Of a DNA stretch of 64,000 bases, positions 60,313 through 64,000 are shown one piece after another. The stretch is from the NCBI RefSeq assembly GCF_015140235.1, contig NZ_AP023321.1, positions 1,540,501-1,604,500 on the forward strand, written 5' to 3'. A program made the position numbers and the translations under genes. Position 1 is the first letter of the stretch, and every line of letters begins with the position of its first letter. The DNA comes from Solibaculum mannosilyticum. Lineage in GTDB: Bacteria; Bacillota; Clostridia; Oscillospirales; Acutalibacteraceae. The notes under the pieces were generated by a model, which saw nothing but the letters and a program-made list of their open reading frames with translations, did not search any database and was not told the DNA's origin.

Positions 60313-63060
60313 ATGGCAAAACGCACAATATCTACCCGGCTGGCTGTAGACGGAGAAAAAGAATTTAAGAAGGCGTTGGACGATATTGGCCGCAATATGC
60401 GAGTGCTCGGAAGCGAGATGCAGAAGGTCACTGCCGAGTATGGCAAAAACGATCAGTCCATAGATGGCCTAACTGCCAAAAACCGTGTATTGTCCCAGCA
60501 GGTCGAGCAACAGGAAGAAATGGTCCGTGCATTAAGCCAAGCAGTAGCCGACGCTGCGGATGCCTATGGCGAAAATGATAAAAAGACCGACAGCTACCGC
60601 ATCCAACTGAATCGAGCAGAAGCCGCCCTGGCCTCCATGCAGAGAGAACTCTCGGAAAATGAATCTGCCCTCAATGAAGCCCGAAGCAGTACGAACAAAG
60701 AGGAAGACGCCGTAGATGAGTTGTCCTCCGCGTTAGGAGAAAGTGTAAGAAGTCACCAAGAGGCCGGAGCTGCCGCAGAAGATGCAGGTGAGAAGGCTGA
60801 CGGGGCTGGTATAAGCTGGGAAGGATTAGGATCTGTTGTAAGCGGATCGGTTAAGACGATCGGCGCAGCAGCGGCGGGTGTCGCTACTGCAGTCGGAGGC
60901 GCAATCGGATATTCGATCGATTTTTACGATGAATATCGAGGGGCCCTAAATGATTTTTATGCATCTACCGGCGCAGCTAATGATGAATTAAGTAATTACG
61001 AGAATATCATGAAATCCATCTACGCTAATAACTATGGCGAGTCCTTTGATGATATTGGCGAAGCTATGTCGACTATTAGGCAGCAAATCGGCCCGGTCGT
61101 TGATGCCTGGGATGACACGGATCTACAAGAGTTTACGGAATCTGCATTTGTATTAAGGGACTCATTTGGATATGATATGCCAGAATCCATCAGGGCAGTT
61201 AATACCATGATGGAACAATTTTCCATGGACGGTCAAGATGCAATGGACTTGATTGCCTCCGGCGCACAAAATGGCCTGGATTATTCTGGCGAATTACTTG
61301 ATAGCATTAACGAATACTCTGTCCAGTTTTCTAAGGTTGGCTTAGATGCCGACGACATGTTTCAAATTTTTCAAAATGGCGCTGATAGCGGTGCTTTCAA
61401 TCTCGATAAAGTGGGCGATGCAGTTAAAGAATTGTCTGTCAAGGTAGTCGATGGATCAGAAACGACAAAAGCTGGATTTGAAGCAATCGGATTAAACGCC
61501 GACGAAATGGCTAAAAAATTTGCAGCCGGAGGAGAATCTGCCAGGGAAGCCTTCATTGAGACAAATAAAGCGTTGGCCGATATAGATGACCCCCTTGCCC
61601 AAAGCACAGCTGGCGTTAACCTCTATGGAACCATGTGGGAAGACCTTGGCCCCGATGTAGTAACCCAACTTGCAGACATCACCGATGCTGTATATGGCAC
61701 AGAAGACGCAATGAACGAACTGAAAGAAATCAAATATGATGATTTCGGCTCAGCCATTCAAGGCGTTGGACGACAGCTACAAACTGAATTTTTGGTACCA
61801 TTGTCTGAAAACATGCTCCCGATTTTTGATGAATTATCTAATGGGTTACAAGATGCTGGCGGAGATTTCGAAAAGATTGGCGAAGTGGTTGGCACGGCAG
61901 GAGGTAAAATTGCTGCTGAAGTATCTAAAATGCTGCCTCAGCTCATACAAGCTGGTGGGAATATCCTCAAAGGTCTGGTATCTGGTATTGGGGCTAATAT
62001 GTCGTCGATCACAACCGCCATTTCCCAAGTAATTCCAGAAATCGTATCTGTTATTGTCCAGATGCTCCCCCAATTAATTCCCGCTGCAATGCAGATTATA
62101 TCCGCGCTGGGGCAAGCCTTACTAGACAACCTCCCCCAAATTATCGATGCAGGTATACAGCTATTAATGGCTATCATTAACGGGATCATTGAAGCGTTGC
62201 CACAGCTCATTGACGCTGCTATCCAAGTTATTATGGCCCTAGCTAATGGCCTAGTGGACGCTCTACCCCAACTGATCCCTGCACTGGTCGATGCCGTTCT
62301 CTACATTGTTGAGACGTTGATCGATAATGTAGACATGCTCATCGACGCGGCCATCGAGATTATTATGGCGCTGGCTCAAGGTCTTATTAACTCCATTCCC
62401 AGATTGATTGAGCGCCTGCCAGAAATCATCGACAAGCTTGTCAATGCACTGATTAACAATTCGTGGAAATTACTAGAGGCAGGACTACAGATTATCCTTG
62501 CATTGGCCCAAGCTCTAGTCGATAATGTCCCTCGACTTATCGACAAAATCCCACAGATCCTAATGTCTCTCGTTAATGGATTTGCCCAGCAGGTAAGCAG
62601 AGTGTGGGAAATCGGAAGAGGAATCGTAGAAGGTATCTGGGATGGCATCAAAAACGCCGCTGGATGGCTGTGGGATCAAATCACCGGATGGTTTGGAGGG
62701 ATTATCGACGGCGCAAAAGACTTCTTAGGGATCCACTCCCCATCAACAGTGTTTGCAGAAATGGGACGTTACATGGCCCAAGGTATTGGCGTTGGATTTG
62801 ATGGTGAAATGGACGATGTAAGCCGCCAAATGCAAAGGGCCATCCCTACAAGTTTCGATACCCGGCCCAACATATCGGCTGGATACGCTGGAGGATATGG
62901 TACAACATTGCGCGGAATCCCTGCTCTTGCTGGAACAGATAAAATCAGTATGACGACCGTTATTAATTATCCCAAATATGGCACACCAGCAGAGACAGCG
63001 CGTCTAACCCGTAATGCGCAGCGTGCCACCATCCAGTCGTTGCTTGTCGGAAGTAGGTGA
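60313..63060 (+). CDS. Tail tape measure protein
   Basis: A 915-residue protein. N-terminal coiled coil (residues 1-160: EFKKALDDIGRNMRVLGSEMQKVTAEYG), a Gly/Ala membrane-like segment (IGAAAAGVATAVGGAIGYSI), an HK97-like central domain, then repeated amphipathic segments (LPQLIDAAIQVIMALANGLVDALPQLI) and C-terminal IHSPSTVFAEMGRYMAQGIGVGFDGEM. Its length sets the tail length, about 130-140 nm by the usual 0.15 nm per residue. Confidence 0.95.
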   Translation: MAKRTISTRLAVDGEKEFKKALDDIGRNMRVLGSEMQKVTAEYGKNDQSIDGLTAKNRVLSQQVEQQEEMVRALSQAVADAADAYGENDKKTDSYRIQLNRAEAALASMQRELSENESALNEARSSTNKEEDAVDELSSALGESVRSHQEAGAAAEDAGEKADGAGISWEGLGSVVSGSVKTIGAAAAGVATAVGGAIGYSIDFYDEYRGALNDFYASTGAANDELSNYENIMKSIYANNYGESFDDIGEAMSTIRQQIGPVVDAWDDTDLQEFTESAFVLRDSFGYDMPESIRAVNTMMEQFSMDGQDAMDLIASGAQNGLDYSGELLDSINEYSVQFSKVGLDADDMFQIFQNGADSGAFNLDKVGDAVKELSVKVVDGSETTKAGFEAIGLNADEMAKKFAAGGESAREAFIETNKALADIDDPLAQSTAGVNLYGTMWEDLGPDVVTQLADITDAVYGTEDAMNELKEIKYDDFGSAIQGVGRQLQTEFLVPLSENMLPIFDELSNGLQDAGGDFEKIGEVVGTAGGKIAAEVSKMLPQLIQAGGNILKGLVSGIGANMSSITTAISQVIPEIVSVIVQMLPQLIPAAMQIISALGQALLDNLPQIIDAGIQLLMAIINGIIEALPQLIDAAIQVIMALANGLVDALPQLIPALVDAVLYIVETLIDNVDMLIDAAIEIIMALAQGLINSIPRLIERLPEIIDKLVNALINNSWKLLEAGLQIILALAQALVDNVPRLIDKIPQILMSLVNGFAQQVSRVWEIGRGIVEGIWDGIKNAAGWLWDQITGWFGGIIDGAKDFLGIHSPSTVFAEMGRYMAQGIGVGFDGEMDDVSRQMQRAIPTSFDTRPNISAGYAGGYGTTLRGIPALAGTDKISMTTVINYPKYGTPAETARLTRNAQRATIQSLLVGSR

Positions 63061-63064
63061 ACTA

Positions 63065-63922
63065 ATGTCCATAAGACGAAAAATCATCTGTGAAAACTCC
63101 AAGGGCCAACGAATCACCATTGGATACCAAAAGCCCTATTGGTTGACAAGCGTAGACGGCATTGGATCTCCACAATTTACAGTCTACACCAGCAAAGGCG
63201 CTTATCAGGACGGAGAAATTTACACAGGTACCACGGCGGAAAAGCGCAATATCTTGTTGTCTATTGGAATCTGCGGAAATTTTGTGGACAATTGGGACTA
63301 TCTATGCTCTGTTTTGCGCCCTAATGATAAGGGTACCTTGTATTATTTCCACGGCAACACCGTTCGAAAAATTAACTACTACCTTGAATCCCTCAGCCTT
63401 GCCGACAGCAACACCGTTGTGAAAGCGGTGACGGCATCTCTAATCTGTCCCAATCCATTTTTTGAGGCGCTGGAAGAACAACAGGCAGATTTGTCCACGT
63501 GGCGTGGGAATATTACATTCCCCCTAAGGTTACATAACCCATTTACGGTTGGCCAAAAGGTCAACAGTCTGATTACTAACGTATACAACCCTGGCGATGT
63601 AGCCGTAGGAATGAAAGTGCGCATGGTGGCAAATGCGTCTGTATCCAATCCGTCATTGCTTAATGTCGATACCGGAGAGACTATGCGGATTTCCGTCGAC
63701 ATGGGGATTGGTGATCAGATTATTGTCACCACTCACATGGGAAATAAGGAAGTCGCTCTGATCCGCAATGGTCAACAGACCGAAATCAATCAATATTGGG
63801 ACTACACATCCACGTGGATACAATTGCGGGAAGGTGATAATGTCCTGAAATATGATGCAGAGAGCGGCGCGGACAACCTCAGCGTATCAATCTATTTTAC
63901 GCCTGCCTATTGGGAGGTGTAA
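63065..63922 (+). CDS. Distal tail protein (Dit)
   Basis: A 285-residue protein of the siphovirus tail family: WLTSVDGIGSPQFTVYTSKGAYQDGEIYTGTTAEKRNILLS, DKGTLYYFHGNTVRKINYYLESL, CPNPFFEAL. ATG 63065 after AGGTG. Forms the baseplate hub between tape measure and tail lysin. Confidence 0.9.
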   Translation: MSIRRKIICENSKGQRITIGYQKPYWLTSVDGIGSPQFTVYTSKGAYQDGEIYTGTTAEKRNILLSIGICGNFVDNWDYLCSVLRPNDKGTLYYFHGNTVRKINYYLESLSLADSNTVVKAVTASLICPNPFFEALEEQQADLSTWRGNITFPLRLHNPFTVGQKVNSLITNVYNPGDVAVGMKVRMVANASVSNPSLLNVDTGETMRISVDMGIGDQIIVTTHMGNKEVALIRNGQQTEINQYWDYTSTWIQLREGDNVLKYDAESGADNLSVSIYFTPAYWEV

Positions 63923-63925
63923 TTT

Positions 63926-64000
63926 TTGGAGCTCTATGTATTTAACCCTCAACTGAATTTTTTGGGCGTGATCGATACATTTTCTTCCTTACGCTGGCGG
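63926..64000 (+). CDS. Tail-associated protein, start only
   Basis: TTG 63926 lies about 9 bases after GGGAGG. The 25 visible codons read MELYVFNPQLNFLGVIDTFSSL, the N-terminus of prophage endopeptidase tail (Tal) proteins. The rest is beyond the window. Confidence 0.75.
   Translation, partial: MELYVFNPQLNFLGVIDTFSSLRWR

Overview
This window comes from the chromosome of a low-GC Gram-positive anaerobe, most likely a gut-associated, spore-forming member of the Clostridia (Bacillota). The grounds are AGGAGG-type ribosome binding sites, many Gly/Cys lipoproteins, a hybrid-cluster protein, a collagen-like surface protein of the exosporium type, and mobile elements typical of gut Firmicutes. No rRNA or complete tRNA gene is visible, so the genus is not settled.

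1-9.8 kb is a core-like region on the minus strand. It holds a partial collagen-like protein, a cyclophilin-like lipoprotein, a DUF3737 protein divergent from a LysR regulator, the biotin operon bioY-bioB-bioD-bioA with a BirA-type operator over its promoter, and an ABC-F ribosome-protection protein behind a leader with two tandem terminators and a tiny upstream reading frame (attenuation).

10.6-17.9 kb is an integrative mobilizable element of about 7.25 kb. It split a small XRE regulator gene in two. It carries a 19/20-matching terminal inverted repeat, a pMV158-like oriT, its own repressor, small cargo genes, a RepA-N-like replication protein, a MobV relaxase and a large serine recombinase.

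18-39 kb is a host region with many signs of gene decay. It holds a PAP2 phosphatase, DUF368 and DMT transporters, a ruined two-component system, hcp with a stub ferredoxin, a cupin, and a redox block of four exported flavodoxin-like lipoproteins. The block also contains MerR and LysR regulators, aldo/keto reductases and an FMN reductase. Fragments of alcohol dehydrogenase, aldo/keto reductase, MerR and a HEPN-motif protein lie between them.

39.2-64 kb is a siphovirus prophage inserted in a tRNA-Leu(CAG) gene and running off the right edge. Next to attL lie the integrase, a YefM-YoeB pair, a membrane protein, a single-chain MNT-HEPN protein, and a CI/Cro-type switch with three operator sites between two consensus promoters. 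Two isolated promoter-terminator pairs in this lysogeny block look like small RNA genes. Rightward genes follow: antirepressor, YqaJ exonuclease plus RecT, replication proteins, VRR-NUC, Lar-like, late regulator, HNH, terminase, portal, protease, capsid, connectors, tail tube, a -1 frameshifting tail chaperone pair, tape measure and distal tail protein.
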